The notes under the pieces: generated by a model
The model's input: the letters and a program-made list of their open reading frames with translations, nothing else
The model's database searches: none
Told to the model about the DNA's origin: nothing
NCBI GenBank assembly: GCA_963846475.1
Contig: CAWJVZ010000004.1
Location: 1,364,001-1,428,000, forward strand
Direction: 5' to 3'
DNA from: DASWJZ01 sp963846475
GTDB taxonomy: Bacteria; Pseudomonadota; Alphaproteobacteria; Rhizobiales; Afifellaceae
Length of the DNA stretch: 64,000 bases
Made by a program: the position numbers and the translations under genes
Shown: in pieces, positions 9,173 to 18,519 of the stretch
How positions within the stretch are numbered: the first letter of the stretch is position 1
Layout: each line of letters starts with the position of its first letter

Positions 9173-10619
9173 ATGCAGGATTTCGTGCCGCCGAAGCCGG
9201 CCGCGCCGCCGCGCCGGTTCTCCTCCCTCATGCTCCTCTTCAAGGCCGGGCGCTCGTCGCTCGGCGTAATCTCCGACCGCATGTACTCGTCCTACATGGG
9301 CGAGATCTGGTTGCCGCGCCGAAGACTTTTCCTGGCCTCACATCCCGCCATCGTCGATCGGGTGCTGGTCACCGAGAGCGACCGCTTTCCCAAGAGCCAG
9401 ATGATGCGGTCGATGCTGTCGCTGCTGGTGGGCGATGGCGTTTTCGTTTCCAACGGCGAGCGCTGGAGGAAGCAGCGGCAAATGATGGATCCCGCGTTCG
9501 AGCAGGCGCGCATCCAGGATGTGTTCACGCTCATGCGCGACGCCACCGAGGCGATGGGTGCCCGCTTCCGGCTGCATGCCGACGGCGATATCCTGGCCAT
9601 TGACGAGGAGACCACCCACGTCACGGCCGACATCATCTTCCGCACCATCTTCTCCCGCGAGCTGACGCGGGACGAATCGGCCAAGATCTTTCACGCCTTT
9701 GCCCGCTTCCAGAACTCTCATCCACCGGTCCGGCATCTGGGTGCTCGCGGGAGTGCCGAAAATCCTGCTGCCCGGCTGGGCATTCGCCGGGCGGCATGCC
9801 CGCACCATTCGCGCTCTCCTGGAGCGGGACGTTGTGCGTCGCATCGAAGAACGCGCCGCCGGCCGCGACCTTCCGCGCAAGGACATTCTGGCGTCGCTGC
9901 TGGAAGCTGCGGATCCGGAGACCGGCGAAAAATTCAGCCGAAGCGAACTCGTCGACCAGATCGCGGTGATGTTCCTCGCCGGCCATGAGACCTCCGCCAG
10001 CTCGCTGGCTTGGGCTCTCTATCTCATCGCCATGCGCCCGGACATCCAGGCGCGGATGCACTCGGAGGCTGCCGCCGTCTTCGCCGGCCGCAAGCCGGAA
10101 TTCTCCGATATGAAGCGGCTGAAGCTCGCCCGCGACGTGTTCCGCGAGACCCTCCGCCTCTATCCGCCCGTTCCGCTGATCAGCCGCGATGCCACCAGGA
10201 AGACCAAGCTTCGCGACAAGCTGGTGAAGAAAGGCGCCATGGTGTTCATCTCGCCATGGCTGATCCACCGGCACCGTAAATTATGGGATCGGCCCGACGT
10301 GTTCGACCCGGACCGCTTCGCCGATCCCGCCAGCAAGGAATCGCTTCGTGCCGGGTATATCCCGTTCAGCGCCGGCCCGCGCGTCTGTCTCGGCGCCTCG
10401 TTCGCCATGCAGGAGGCGACGTTAATTCTCGCTTATCTCGCCTTGCACTACCGTTTCGAGCCGGTTTCGCACCATACGCCCGTGCCGGCTATGCGGCTCA
10501 GCCTCCGTTCAAAGAACGGCATCCGCCTCAAAATCTTTCGGCGCGAGACGGTGGCACCGGGGCCGCAACCGCTGGAATTTGACGGCGTGCCAGCAGAAGC
10601 GGGCTGTCCGTTCGGATAG
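9173..10619 (+). CDS. Cytochrome P450, second paralogue (frameshifted as given)
   Basis: Start placed at the ATG at 9173, where the sequence aligns with the first P450 (MQDFVPPKP against MTDFLPPKP); an in-frame ATG at 9140 is the alternative. The protein is continuous in two frames. The first half ends in FARFQ near 9711, and the second resumes with TLIHRSGIWVLAGVP one frame over. Removing one base near 9711-9714 (cagaactctc) restores about 481 residues. I-helix AGHETSA, ETLR and the haem loop FSAGPRVCLG are all present downstream. Either a recent pseudogene or a sequencing insertion; the many similar indels nearby favour the latter. Confidence 0.85.
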
Positions 10620-10636
10620 TCCGGGCAGGAGAAAGG

Positions 10637-11947
10637 CTATTGCCGCAGCACGAAGGCGGACTTGGCCGCGGCCAGCCCTGCCTGTTCCAATTCGGCACGC
10701 GAGATTGTCGCGAGGTGGCTCGGGACCGCGGTGACGCCGAGCCGTTCCATGGCGCCCTCGACGGCAAGTTCCATGCCGATATCGGTGAAGAAACTGCCGT
10801 TGACCTGGGCGCGGCGGAGCACGACGCGGCGGAAGGCGCGGAAAAGTTCCGGGTCGGGCTGCGCCTTTTCCTGCCAGAAGCGGTCGAGCGAGCCCTGGAA
10901 GGTCAGCCCCGGCATGTCGAAGAGGGCACGGCCGAGCGTCTTCAGCGGGCGGTTGTGGTGGATGGCCGACAGGCCCGTCGTGCTATTCACCACGACGACA
11001 CCGTGGCTCCTGGAGAGCAGCGTCGGCAGATGGCCGCCATCGATGACGAACACGCGGCCGCGCAGGCCGGAGCGGCGGGCGATGCGCTTTGCCTCGCGGC
11101 GGAAATTCACCAGGCCGTTGTCGAGCGGGTGCAGCTTCACCACCATCATGGCGTCGGAAGGCGCCTTTCTGGCGAAGGATTCCAGCACCAGCTCCATCAC
11201 TTCCGTCATCGACTTGAAGCCGGAATGACGGCGAATCTGGAAGTCGGTCTCCAGCTGCAGCGGCAGCAGGTAGAAGCTGCGACTGGGGTCGGTCACGTAT
11301 TGCTGGACGCGCCGCATGTAGGGGCGTTCGAAAGGCCGTCTCGCGAGCCGCTTCAGCCAGCCGCCGAATTCGGCAAGCGGATGGTGCGAGCGGTGACGAC
11401 GGTAGTGCGGGAACAGCGGCGCCAGCAGCAGCGTCGAAATCTGGTTGACGCCCTCCCAGATCACCCGCCGCGTGAACCCGCCGCTGACGGAGCGCACCGG
11501 CAGTTCCGGCTGATGATCCCGTGCCGCTTCGGCGCTAAGCGCCTCGCCGTCGCGCGGCAGATTGGAAAAGGCGTTGGTGCCGTCGCGCTCCAGGGTGATC
11601 CAATCGGGCCGGAAATAGCCCTCCTCGAACACATGCACGGCAATGCCGCGCGAGCGCGCCAGCTCGATCGCGACGCGGTGGTAAGGCCGGCAGTCGCCGA
11701 ACAGGATGATGTCGGTAACGGCGGACTCATGCAGGAAGACGCCGAGAAAGCTCCGCCATTCGGAGAAGCGGCCGCGGAAATCCACCGCGCCGAGCTTTGG
11801 CCAGAAAACCCGGTCGCCGCCGCACAGATTGATTCGGTGTACCGCGTGGCCCCGGCTGGCGATCTCGCGCCCGAGCCGCACGAAAAAGGGAGTTGCCAAG
11901 CCTTGCAGGAAAAGAAACGACCGCTTGCTGCCGAAACTCACCACCAT
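10637..11947 (-). CDS. kpsS: Capsule polysaccharide beta-Kdo transferase KpsS
   Basis: 436 residues from the ATG at 11947, chosen because the family N-terminus (FLFLQGLATPFF, then a glycosyltransferase-like first domain) starts just after it. KpsS adds the first beta-Kdo to lysophosphatidylglycerol, beginning the poly-Kdo linker of group 2 capsules; KpsC extends it. The recognisable C-terminal region includes VVKLHPLDNG and the later VVVNSTTGLSAI motif. It is transcribed divergently from kpsC with about 210 bases between them and converges with the second P450. Confidence 0.85.
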   Translation of the reverse strand: MVVSFGSKRSFLFLQGLATPFFVRLGREIASRGHAVHRINLCGGDRVFWPKLGAVDFRGRFSEWRSFLGVFLHESAVTDIILFGDCRPYHRVAIELARSRGIAVHVFEEGYFRPDWITLERDGTNAFSNLPRDGEALSAEAARDHQPELPVRSVSGGFTRRVIWEGVNQISTLLLAPLFPHYRRHRSHHPLAEFGGWLKRLARRPFERPYMRRVQQYVTDPSRSFYLLPLQLETDFQIRRHSGFKSMTEVMELVLESFARKAPSDAMMVVKLHPLDNGLVNFRREAKRIARRSGLRGRVFVIDGGHLPTLLSRSHGVVVVNSTTGLSAIHHNRPLKTLGRALFDMPGLTFQGSLDRFWQEKAQPDPELFRAFRRVVLRRAQVNGSFFTDIGMELAVEGAMERLGVTAVPSHLATISRAELEQAGLAAAKSAFVLRQ

Positions 11948-12157
11948 CGAGCACCCCTTCGACCAAGTTCCAGCTTGCGCTTCTCGGTGCCACAATGCCC
12001 CGACAATCTCAACCGCCTCCGCGCAGCCGCAGGTGTAGCATGCCAAACCGGATCAGCAACTCCCACATGGCTGCTGCGCGCGCCACGGCGCCGAATAGGG
12101 TGCGAAAGGCGACACCTGTTGCACTTTTGCATGGGCCCGCGCTAAGCGGCGCGCTGG

Positions 12158-14243
12158 ATGGAGCAGATCGCAATCCTGACCAGCGGGCTTTGGCGGCTCC
12201 GCGACGAGGTGGCCGCGCTGACCGGGATGGAGCCGGTGCGCTACGATGTCATGCGGCGGCCGGACTTCGCTGCGGTTGGCGGCTGGGGCCACAAGCCGAC
12301 CGCCGATCGCGCCCGCCGCCTCGCGCAAAAATCCGGCAGGCCGTATATCGCCTTCGAGGACGGGCCGCTCCGTTCGGTGCGGCCGGGACCGGCCGAGCCG
12401 CCGCTCAGCATGGTGGTCGACCGCTCCGGCATCTACTACGAAAGCGCCAGGCCGTCCGATCTCTTAGACGCGCTGGCAAACCGCCCGCGCTTCACTCCGT
12501 CCGTCATGGCGCGCGCGCGCCGTGCCTTTGAGCAGCTCAGGGTGCTGCGGCTGTCAAAATACAATTCCGGCCCGGAACGCACGCCCGCCGAGCTCGGCCT
12601 CTCCGCAAGGGCCGGCACGGCGCGTTCTGGTGCTCGACCAGGTGCGCGACGACGCCTCGATCGGCGGTGCGCTGGCGGATGCGGCCTCGTTCCAGAGCAT
12701 GCTGGCCGCCGCGCTCGCCGACAATCCCGACGCTGAGATCGTCATAAAATTGCATCCGGACGTGCTGTCCGGCCGCCGCTCCGGCTATTTTTCGCAACTT
12801 GTGCCGCACGCGCGGCAAACGCTCGTCGCCGAGCAGGTGAACCCCTGGTCGCTACTCGACGCGGTCGACTCCGTCTATACCGTCTCCTCCGGACTCGGCT
12901 TCGAGGCGGCGCTGGCCGGTAAGCGCGTCGTCACCTTCGGCTCGCCCTTTTATTCCGGCTGGGGCTTTACCGACGACCGCAGCCCGAGACTCGAGCGGCC
13001 GGCGCAGATCGAGCCGCTGAACCTCTTTGCCGCCTATTATCTCGATTATGCGCGCTATCTCGACCCCTATACGCGCCGGGAGATTTCCTTCGAGGAGGCG
13101 GCTGGAAAGCTTGCCTGGCTGCGCGATCGCTTCATGTCGAACGCCAGCCGCTCCGTCTGCCATCGAATCACCCGCTGGAAACGCGCCACTGTCGACCGCA
13201 TGCTGGACGGCCCGGCCGGCCCGCCGCTCCATGCTGCCGATCCGGGCAACGCCGTCCGCCTGGCTCGCCAGCAGCAGGGCCAGATCGTCGCCTGGTCGTC
13301 GCGCGGCACGCAGCGCCTGGACGAAGCCTGCCGGGAGGCCGGAATTCCCCTGGTCCGCGTCGAGGACGGCTTTATCCGCTCCGCCGGCCTCGGCGCCTCG
13401 TTCATCCGGCCGCTGTCGCTGGTCTTCGACCGGCGCGGCATCTATTACGATTCCGCCGCGCCGAGCGACCTTGAGGCCTTGCTGCAGGCGGGCGATTTTC
13501 CGCCGGCGCTGCTGGAGCGCGCAGCAAAGCTCCGCGAAAAGCTCGTCGTCGCCGGCACGACGAAATACAACGTCCATGCCGCCGGCAAGATCGCCATCCA
13601 GGGGGGCGGTCGCCCGGTCATTCTGGTGCCCGGCCAGGTGGAGGACGACGCCTCCATCCAGAGGGGATCGCCGCGTCTCAAGCGCAACATCGACCTCCTC
13701 GCCGCGGTGCGCCAGCGCCACCCCGGCGGCTACATCGTCTACAAGCCGCACCCGGACGTGGAGGCCGGTTTTCGGCGCGGCCGCGTGCCGCAAAAGCTCG
13801 CCCAGCAATACGCTGACCGGATCGTCACCAATGCCTCGATCCTCAGCCTCATTGCCGCCGCGGACCGGGTAGAGACGATGACATCGCTCGCCGGCTTCGA
13901 GGCGCTCTTGCGCAGCAAGCCCGTCGCCACGCACGGCCAGCCCTTCTATGCCGGCTGGGGCCTGACGGAGGATGTTTGCCCGCCGCCGCGGCGCAGCCGC
14001 CGCCGCTCGCTCGACGAGCTGGTCGCCGCCGCCTTGATCCTCTATCCGCGCTATCTCGACCCGGTCAGCGGCCTGCCCTGCACGCCGGAGCTTCTGGTGG
14101 AGCGGCTCGCCGCCGCCGGCCAGCTCCCGCAGACGCCGGTCCGGACGCTGATCCGGCTGGCGCAGATCGCCGCCGCCCGGGCGCTCCACCTCGGCCGTAC
14201 GGCCAAGCAGCTTGCCCGCCGCACCGCCTCATTCGGCGGCTAG
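12158..14243 (+). CDS. kpsC: Capsule polysaccharide beta-Kdo transferase KpsC (frameshifted as given)
   Basis: The two-domain enzyme that extends the poly-Kdo linker of lipid-anchored capsules. Two homologous halves are visible, each with a conserved 'VEDG/FEDGPLRS' type motif, a V(L/P)DQ/PGQ..DDASI motif, an IKLHPD/YKPHPD motif and a GFEAL/GFYAGWG-type ending. The frame changes near 12598-12601: the first frame ends in PAELGL and the second continues PQGPARRVLVLDQ. Deleting one base gives about 694 residues, close to normal KpsC length. With kpsS, kpsT, kpsE and kpsD this defines a group-2-like capsule locus. Confidence 0.87.
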
Positions 14244-14373
14244 ATCCCGCCGCGATGTTCAGGATGAAGCAATTCTTGTAGGGTCCGGTTGCCGTTCGGT
14301 TTTCCGGAAAAATCCTCGATGCCGAACATCGCCCGAACATCGCATCCTCTATAACGAGCAAGCGCCGAGCCGA

Positions 14374-15387
14374 TCAGAACATGCCATCCTCGTGCGGCTT
14401 GTTCGCCATGGTTTCGGCGGGGCCTGCGCCGGCTGCGTCGCTGTCACCGGCGCCACGATTGGCCGCCAGCAGCGTCAGTTTCCGTTCGTCCTCGGCCGCC
14501 TCCGCCAGCAGCCATTTGCGAAATGCGGCGATCTTGGGCAGTTCGGCCGCCGCCTTCGGACAGACGATCCAGTAGGCATAGGAGAGCGGCAGGCGAAGCC
14601 TGAAAGGCTCGACGAGGCGGCCGCCGATCAGGTCCCAGGCGGCGAGCGCGGTGCGGGCAAGCGCCACGCCCTGGCCGTTCACCGCGGCATCGATCCCCAT
14701 GCTGGCCTGGTTGAAGATCGGCCCGTGCTCCACGTCGGCGTCGGTGACGCCGGCGGCGTTCAGCCATTTCATCCAGTCCTTGCGGCTTTCCAGGTGGCGG
14801 CTGTCGAGGTGCAGGAGCGTGTGGCGGCGCAGATCGGCGGGCTCGCGGAGCGCGTCCGGGCCTTCGAGGAGCTTTGGGCTGCACACCGGAAAAAGCTGTT
14901 CGGTGCAGAGGCGCGTCACATCGAGGCCCGGCCAGTTCCCCTCGCCGTGGCGGATGGCGACGTCAACGTCCTCGCGGGCAAAATCGACATGCGCCAGCGA
15001 CGCGCTCACTCTGAGGTCGATGTCGGGATGCGCCTCGGCGAAGCGCCCGAGACGGTGCACGAGCCATTTCGTGGCGAAATTCGGGGATACGCTGACGGTG
15101 AGCACGCCGGCGGCGTGCCGATAGAGCAGCCGTTCCGTGCCGAGGGCAACGCGATCGAAGGCGTCGCGCACCACCTCCAGATAGAAGCGCCCGGCCTCGG
15201 TGATCGCCAGGCGCTGCCGCTCGCGATGGAAGAGGCTGACGCCGAGCTCTGCCTCGAGCGCCTTCACCTGGTGGCTGATGGCGCCTTGCGTGACGCAGAG
15301 ATCCTCGGCGGCCTTGGTGAAGCTTTCATGGCGCGCCGCGGCCTCGAAGGCCCGCAGAGCGTTCAGCGACGGCAACCGGCGAGCCAT
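14374..15387 (-). CDS. LysR-family transcriptional regulator, GcvA-like
   Basis: 337 residues. The N-terminal winged helix-turn-helix (FEAAARHESFTKAAEDL through VTQGAISHQVKALE) and the substrate-binding domain both match GcvA-type LysR regulators. The target is unknown; it is not next to glycine-cleavage genes. It is divergent from a small DUF1127 gene with about 116 bases between, an arrangement common in Rhizobiales that suggests it controls that gene or itself. A C-terminal tail of about 30 residues is rich in Ala and Gly and probably disordered. Confidence 0.88.
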   Translation of the reverse strand: MARRLPSLNALRAFEAAARHESFTKAAEDLCVTQGAISHQVKALEAELGVSLFHRERQRLAITEAGRFYLEVVRDAFDRVALGTERLLYRHAAGVLTVSVSPNFATKWLVHRLGRFAEAHPDIDLRVSASLAHVDFAREDVDVAIRHGEGNWPGLDVTRLCTEQLFPVCSPKLLEGPDALREPADLRRHTLLHLDSRHLESRKDWMKWLNAAGVTDADVEHGPIFNQASMGIDAAVNGQGVALARTALAAWDLIGGRLVEPFRLRLPLSYAYWIVCPKAAAELPKIAAFRKWLLAEAAEDERKLTLLAANRGAGDSDAAGAGPAETMANKPHEDGMF

Positions 15388-15503
15388 GCCACCCGGACCT
15401 CATGAGATAATCTAAGGCTGACCCGAGAAAGGATGCTTTGTCGAGAGCCATCGGATGCGCCTAATACGCCGTCTCCCGGCCAAACGGGTAAGGGAGATGA
15501 GAA

Positions 15504-15737
15504 ATGTTGAGGATTCCCGATGCTCCGCTGCCGTCCCACTGGCACCAGCACACCACCACGCCGAGCCACGATATCTGGCGAAGGATTTGCAGCGGCCTCT
15601 CCGTCCTGCTGCTGTGGATGGATCGAAGCGGCCAGCGCCAGGATCTCGCGGAGCTCGAAGATCGTCAGCTCCGCGACATCGGCCTGACACGCGACGAAAT
15701 CCGCCGCGAATGCGGAAAACCGTTCTGGAGAGCGTAG
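15504..15737 (+). CDS. DUF1127 domain protein
   Basis: 77 residues. The C-terminal 40 residues carry the DUF1127 pattern (DLAELEDRQLRDIGLTRDEI), seen in small alphaproteobacterial proteins, some of which have been linked to RNA binding and phosphate or stress responses. A good ribosome binding site (gggagatgag) precedes the ATG. The gene is divergent from the GcvA-like regulator, which is the likely local controller. Confidence 0.82.
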   Translation: MLRIPDAPLPSHWHQHTTTPSHDIWRRICSGLSVLLLWMDRSGQRQDLAELEDRQLRDIGLTRDEIRRECGKPFWRA

Positions 15738-15798
15738 CCCGGCCGGCATGACGAGTGCCGCCGTCGCCGGGCCGCGCAGAGGGGTGCCTCCTGCGCCT

Positions 15799-15908
15799 GG
15801 TTCGAGGGTTCGCTTCGCGAAGCACCTCACCATGAGGGTGTGATAGGGCGCAATTATCCACCACCTTCTCCTGAGGTGCGAGCCGCGCAAGCGGCGCGCC
15901 TCGAAGGA
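15799..15908. repeat. inverted pair of Rhizobiales-type palindromic repeat units
   Basis: Two related units of about 40 bases in opposite orientation: one around 15801-15838 (TTCGAGG ... CACCTCACCATGAGG) and its imperfect reverse complement at 15863-15907 (CCTGAGGTGCGAG ... GCCTCGAAGG). Each also contains a smaller palindrome. This is the look of an interspersed intergenic palindromic element widespread in Rhizobiales. It occupies most of the gap after the DUF1127 gene, and the remaining sequence to 16103 shows nothing clear. Confidence 0.65.
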
Positions 15909-16103
15909 TCGGATGACCCCAGCTCCATCCGGGACAGCGCCGCCGTCTTGACGATCTCCTAATGCGCTCGGGTCAGAAAGCCCATTCAGGATCGTATTTC
16001 TTTAATCATCCCTTTTGACCCGCAAGTAACGTCTCTGCGCTACAAGCATAGTCAAGACTGCAGGCGAAAGACCCGCAGCTTGTTCAGGTGTAAGGGGGCG
16101 TAA

Positions 16104-16469
16104 ATGAAACATTGTCTTGTCGTTGACGATTCAAGCTCGATCCGCAAGGTTGCCCGGCGCATCCTGGAGGATCTCGACTTCCGCACCAGTGAGGCGGAGA
16201 CCCGCAAGGACGCGCTCGACGCATGCCGCGCGGACATGCCGGATTGCGTCGTGGTCGACTGGCACATGCCGGACGGCGACGCCATCAGCTTCCTCTCCAA
16301 GCTTCGCGCCCTGCCGGGCGGCAACCGCCCGACGGTCATGTACCTGACCTCGGAGAACGACCCCGTCCAGGTGGCGCGGGCGCTCAGGAGCGGTGCCGAC
16401 GCGCACATGATGAAGCCGTTCGACCGGGATTCCTTCCTGCGTCCCTTCGTGGAGGCCGGCCTCGTCTGA
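16104..16469 (+). CDS. Single-domain CheY-like response regulator
   Basis: 121 residues, receiver domain only. The acidic pocket is Asp8/Asp9, the phosphoacceptor is Asp52 (VVVDWHMPDG), the switch Thr lies in YLTSEN and the Lys in MMKPFD. A clear Shine-Dalgarno (aaggggg) precedes the ATG. With no output domain it probably acts by protein-protein contact, in motility or in the CtrA phosphorelay. It sits immediately beside ctrA, with the fliJ-like gene beyond it, which supports a role in cell cycle or flagellar control. No kinase is adjacent. Confidence 0.87.
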   Translation: MKHCLVVDDSSSIRKVARRILEDLDFRTSEAETRKDALDACRADMPDCVVVDWHMPDGDAISFLSKLRALPGGNRPTVMYLTSENDPVQVARALRSGADAHMMKPFDRDSFLRPFVEAGLV

Positions 16470-16627
16470 GGCCGCTTTCCGGGGCAAAGCGAAATCAGGG
16501 CGCCCCCGTCCTGACGCGGGCCCGGTATTTCCGGCCGAACCGGAAACCGGGTCCGCCTCGGCGGGGCTTGCTGAGTTGTTCAGCAGTATGCTGGACGCCC
16601 TTGCCGGGCAGACTCCCTCCTCTCCCA

Positions 16628-16782
16628 CCGAAGCGGGGTGTTCCCCGCTTCGGCATTTCTGATGGCAAGTCGGGAACACCCGACTTTGCGCGGGAGAGGC
16701 CGAGCCGGGTGAGGGTTCTGGCGCAGCGTTCTACGATCTTGTCCCTCACCCGCTCGCGTTCGCGAGTCGGCCTCTCCCCGGA
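16628..16782. repeat. multi-hairpin intergenic repeat between the CheY-like gene and ctrA
   Basis: The gap 16470-16817 holds several perfect hairpins: CCGAAGCGGGG/CCCCGCTTCGG (16628-16638, 16643-16653) and AAGTCGGG/CCCGACTT (16667-16674, 16679-16686). An inverted pair of units follows: GAGAGGCCGAG..GGGTGAGGG (about 16694-16717) and CCCTCACCC..GTCGGCCTCTCCCC (about 16743-16778). The two flanking genes converge here, so the hairpins can also serve as a bidirectional terminator. The units look like another interspersed repeat family. Confidence 0.6.
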
Positions 16783-16817
16783 GGGGAGAGGAAAAGGATG
16801 GCGCGGCCGAGACGGCG

Positions 16818-17519
16818 TCAGGCGCTTTCGCGGTATTCCTGCTCGTCGGGCTCGCGCAGCACGTAGCCGCGGCCCCAAACCGTCTCGATGTAGTTCTTGC
16901 CCTCGGTGGCCGCCGCAAGCTTTTTCCTGAGCTTGCAGATGAACACGTCGATGATCTTCAGCTCCGGCTCGTCCATGCCGCCGTAGAGATGGTTCAAGAA
17001 CATCTCCTTGGTCAGCGTCGTGCCCTTCCTGAGCGACAGGAGCTCCAGCATCTGGTACTCCTTGCCGGTCAGGTGCACGCGGCTGCCGTTCACCTCCACC
17101 GTCTTGGTGTCGAGGTTGACGCGGAGATCCCCGGTCTGGATGACCGACTGGGCGTGCCCCTTGGAGCGGCGCACGATGGCGTTGATGCGCGCCACCAGCT
17201 CGTCCTTGTGGAACGGCTTGGTCATGTAGTCGTCGGCGCCGAAGCCGAGGCCGCGCACCTTGTCCTCGATGCCGCCGAGGCCGGAGAGGATCAGGATCGG
17301 CGTCTTCACCTTGGCCACCCGGAGCGTCTTCAGGACGTCGTAGCCGCTCATGTCGGGAAGGTTCAGATCGAGCAGGATGATGTCGTAGTCGTAGAGCTTG
17401 CCGAGATCGACGCCCTCCTCGCCGAGATCGGTAATGTAGACGTTGAAGCTCTCCGACTTCAGCATCAGCTCGATCGATTGCGCGGTGGCGCTGTCGTCTT
17501 CGATCAGAAGGACCCGCAT
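16818..17519 (-). CDS. ctrA: Cell-cycle response regulator CtrA
   Basis: 233 residues from the ATG at 17519, where the canonical N-terminus MRVLLIEDD begins. Receiver domain with phosphoacceptor Asp51 and the extremely conserved alphaproteobacterial CtrA body (SATAQSIELMLKSE), followed by an OmpR-type winged-helix DNA-binding domain (around LTGKEYQMLELLSLRKG). It is the master regulator of cell cycle, division and motility and binds TTAA-N7-TTAA boxes. Its inhibitor SciP is encoded about 3.5 kb away at 20954-21232. The upstream region is rich in GANTC methylation sites, fitting CcrM-linked control. Confidence 0.97.
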   Translation of the reverse strand: MRVLLIEDDSATAQSIELMLKSESFNVYITDLGEEGVDLGKLYDYDIILLDLNLPDMSGYDVLKTLRVAKVKTPILILSGLGGIEDKVRGLGFGADDYMTKPFHKDELVARINAIVRRSKGHAQSVIQTGDLRVNLDTKTVEVNGSRVHLTGKEYQMLELLSLRKGTTLTKEMFLNHLYGGMDEPELKIIDVFICKLRKKLAAATEGKNYIETVWGRGYVLREPDEQEYRESA

Positions 17520-17579
17520 CCCAATCCCCTTATCAGCCCGATCGCCGCGGCCTTCGCCCATGCCGAACGGCGGGCAGAT

Positions 17580-17747
17580 GAATCCGACGCACACGCTAGC
17601 TGCGAATGGTTAACAGAGTCTGTCCAAGAGCGGCAAGCGCGCGCTCTGAACATGTTTCGATAAACTCTTGAAACCATTTTCGAATCCATGCCCGGCGACG
17701 GCTCAAATTCCGCTTGAACTTCTGGCGCTAAGGATTCCCGCGGACTC
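17580..17747. promoter_or_regulatory. cluster of five GANTC (CcrM) sites upstream of ctrA
   Basis: GANTC occurs at 17580-17584, 17616-17620, 17682-17686, 17733-17737 and 17743-17747, five sites in under 170 bases. Chance expectation for the motif is about one per 256 bases. The cell-cycle methylase CcrM uses GANTC in alphaproteobacteria and controls ctrA promoters in Caulobacter. A palindromic GTTAAC lies at 17609-17614. Start points are not determined. Confidence 0.55.
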
Positions 17748-17795
17748 GTAGTTTCCGGCTCGTGTGAGCCGGCCGTTAAAGGGCCGCGAGTTCGG

Positions 17796-17810
17796 TTTAC
17801 CCCGCTTTAA
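17796..17810 (+). promoter_or_regulatory. candidate CtrA box upstream of the fliJ-like gene
   Basis: TTTA-N7-TTAA matches 7 of 8 positions of the CtrA consensus TTAA-N7-TTAA and lies 126 bases before the fliJ-like start. Flagellar genes are classic CtrA targets. One mismatch and the AT-rich setting keep this tentative. Confidence 0.4.
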
Positions 17811-17935
17811 ATCCTGTGCTGCATGATTAATGCGACCCGTAAATGAAAGGTTACCGTCCGACGCCGTGTTAAGATTAAGGGCCGAAAAGCGGCCGGCGGC
17901 AGGGGCGGCAACTCGGGACTGGGGGAGTACCGCGT

Positions 17936-18310
17936 ATGAAGTCACGAGACGCGCAGATCCGCATGAAGCGCTTCCAGATCGAGGAGCGGCGCCGGCAGGT
18001 GGGCCAGATCGAGACGATGATCGAGGAGTTCGGCCGCATGGTCGCCGACCTCGACATCGAAATCGCCGCCGAGCACCGGCGCACCGGCATCGACGACGAG
18101 AAGCATTTCGCCTATTCGACCTTCGCCCGTGCGGCCCGCCAGCGGCGCACCAACCTGCAGACCTCGATCGCCGATCTCGGATCGCAGCTGGAGACCGCCA
18201 AGGCGGCGCTCGACCTTGCCATGGCCGAGTTGCAGCGTGAGGAGGAAAAGCTGGAGCGGGAAACCGGCCCCGAGCCGGTGCGCCAGGCACCGGACCGGGC
18301 CGCGGTCTAG
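17936..18310 (+). CDS. fliJ: FliJ-like flagellar export chaperone, probable
   Basis: 124 residues, almost entirely helical and charged, typical of a FliJ-type coiled coil (for example FQIEERRRQVGQIETMIEEF). FliJ works with the export ATPase FliI in the flagellar type III apparatus. In many Rhizobiales a fliI-fliJ pair sits divergent from ctrA, which supports the call since sequence conservation in FliJ is low. Here no fliI or other flagellar gene follows, so the gene is alone in the window. Could be another small coiled-coil protein. Confidence 0.65.
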   Translation: MKSRDAQIRMKRFQIEERRRQVGQIETMIEEFGRMVADLDIEIAAEHRRTGIDDEKHFAYSTFARAARQRRTNLQTSIADLGSQLETAKAALDLAMAELQREEEKLERETGPEPVRQAPDRAAV

Positions 18311-18364
18311 ATCCGCGTTCGCGAAGATCTGAGTCGACGCGGTTCCTCCCCCGTCGCGAGCGAT

Positions 18365-18463
18365 GGGGGAGGGGGACCATGCGAAGCATGGTGGAGGGGG
18401 CAAGTTCAAGCGCCGCGGCCGGCTTTCGCCCCCTCCACCGCCTTTCGGCGGTCCCCCTCCCCC
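18365..18463. repeat. nested palindromic repeat between the fliJ-like and sulfotransferase-like genes
   Basis: Two arms in inverted orientation: gggggagggggacc ... ggtggagggggc (18365-18401) and its reverse complement (18428-18463). Each arm has its own internal hairpin, ACCATGC-GCATGGT in the first and ACCGCC-GGCGGT in the second. The outer stem is near perfect while the inner hairpins differ, suggesting two related repeat copies rather than a simple terminator. The flanking genes converge here. Confidence 0.65.
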
Positions 18464-18519
18464 GCTTCGCGGGTGAGGAACCCGGGCCCCGTTGTGCAAT
18501 CCAATTGCGATTCCCGGCG

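Noticed and set aside
12852..14189. 445-codon minus-strand frame opposite kpsC
   Set aside because: Shadow of a duplicated glycosyltransferase with conserved motifs on the plus strand.
14212..15405. 397-codon plus-strand frame opposite the LysR gene
   Set aside because: Shadow; the LysR helix-turn-helix on the other strand is clear.
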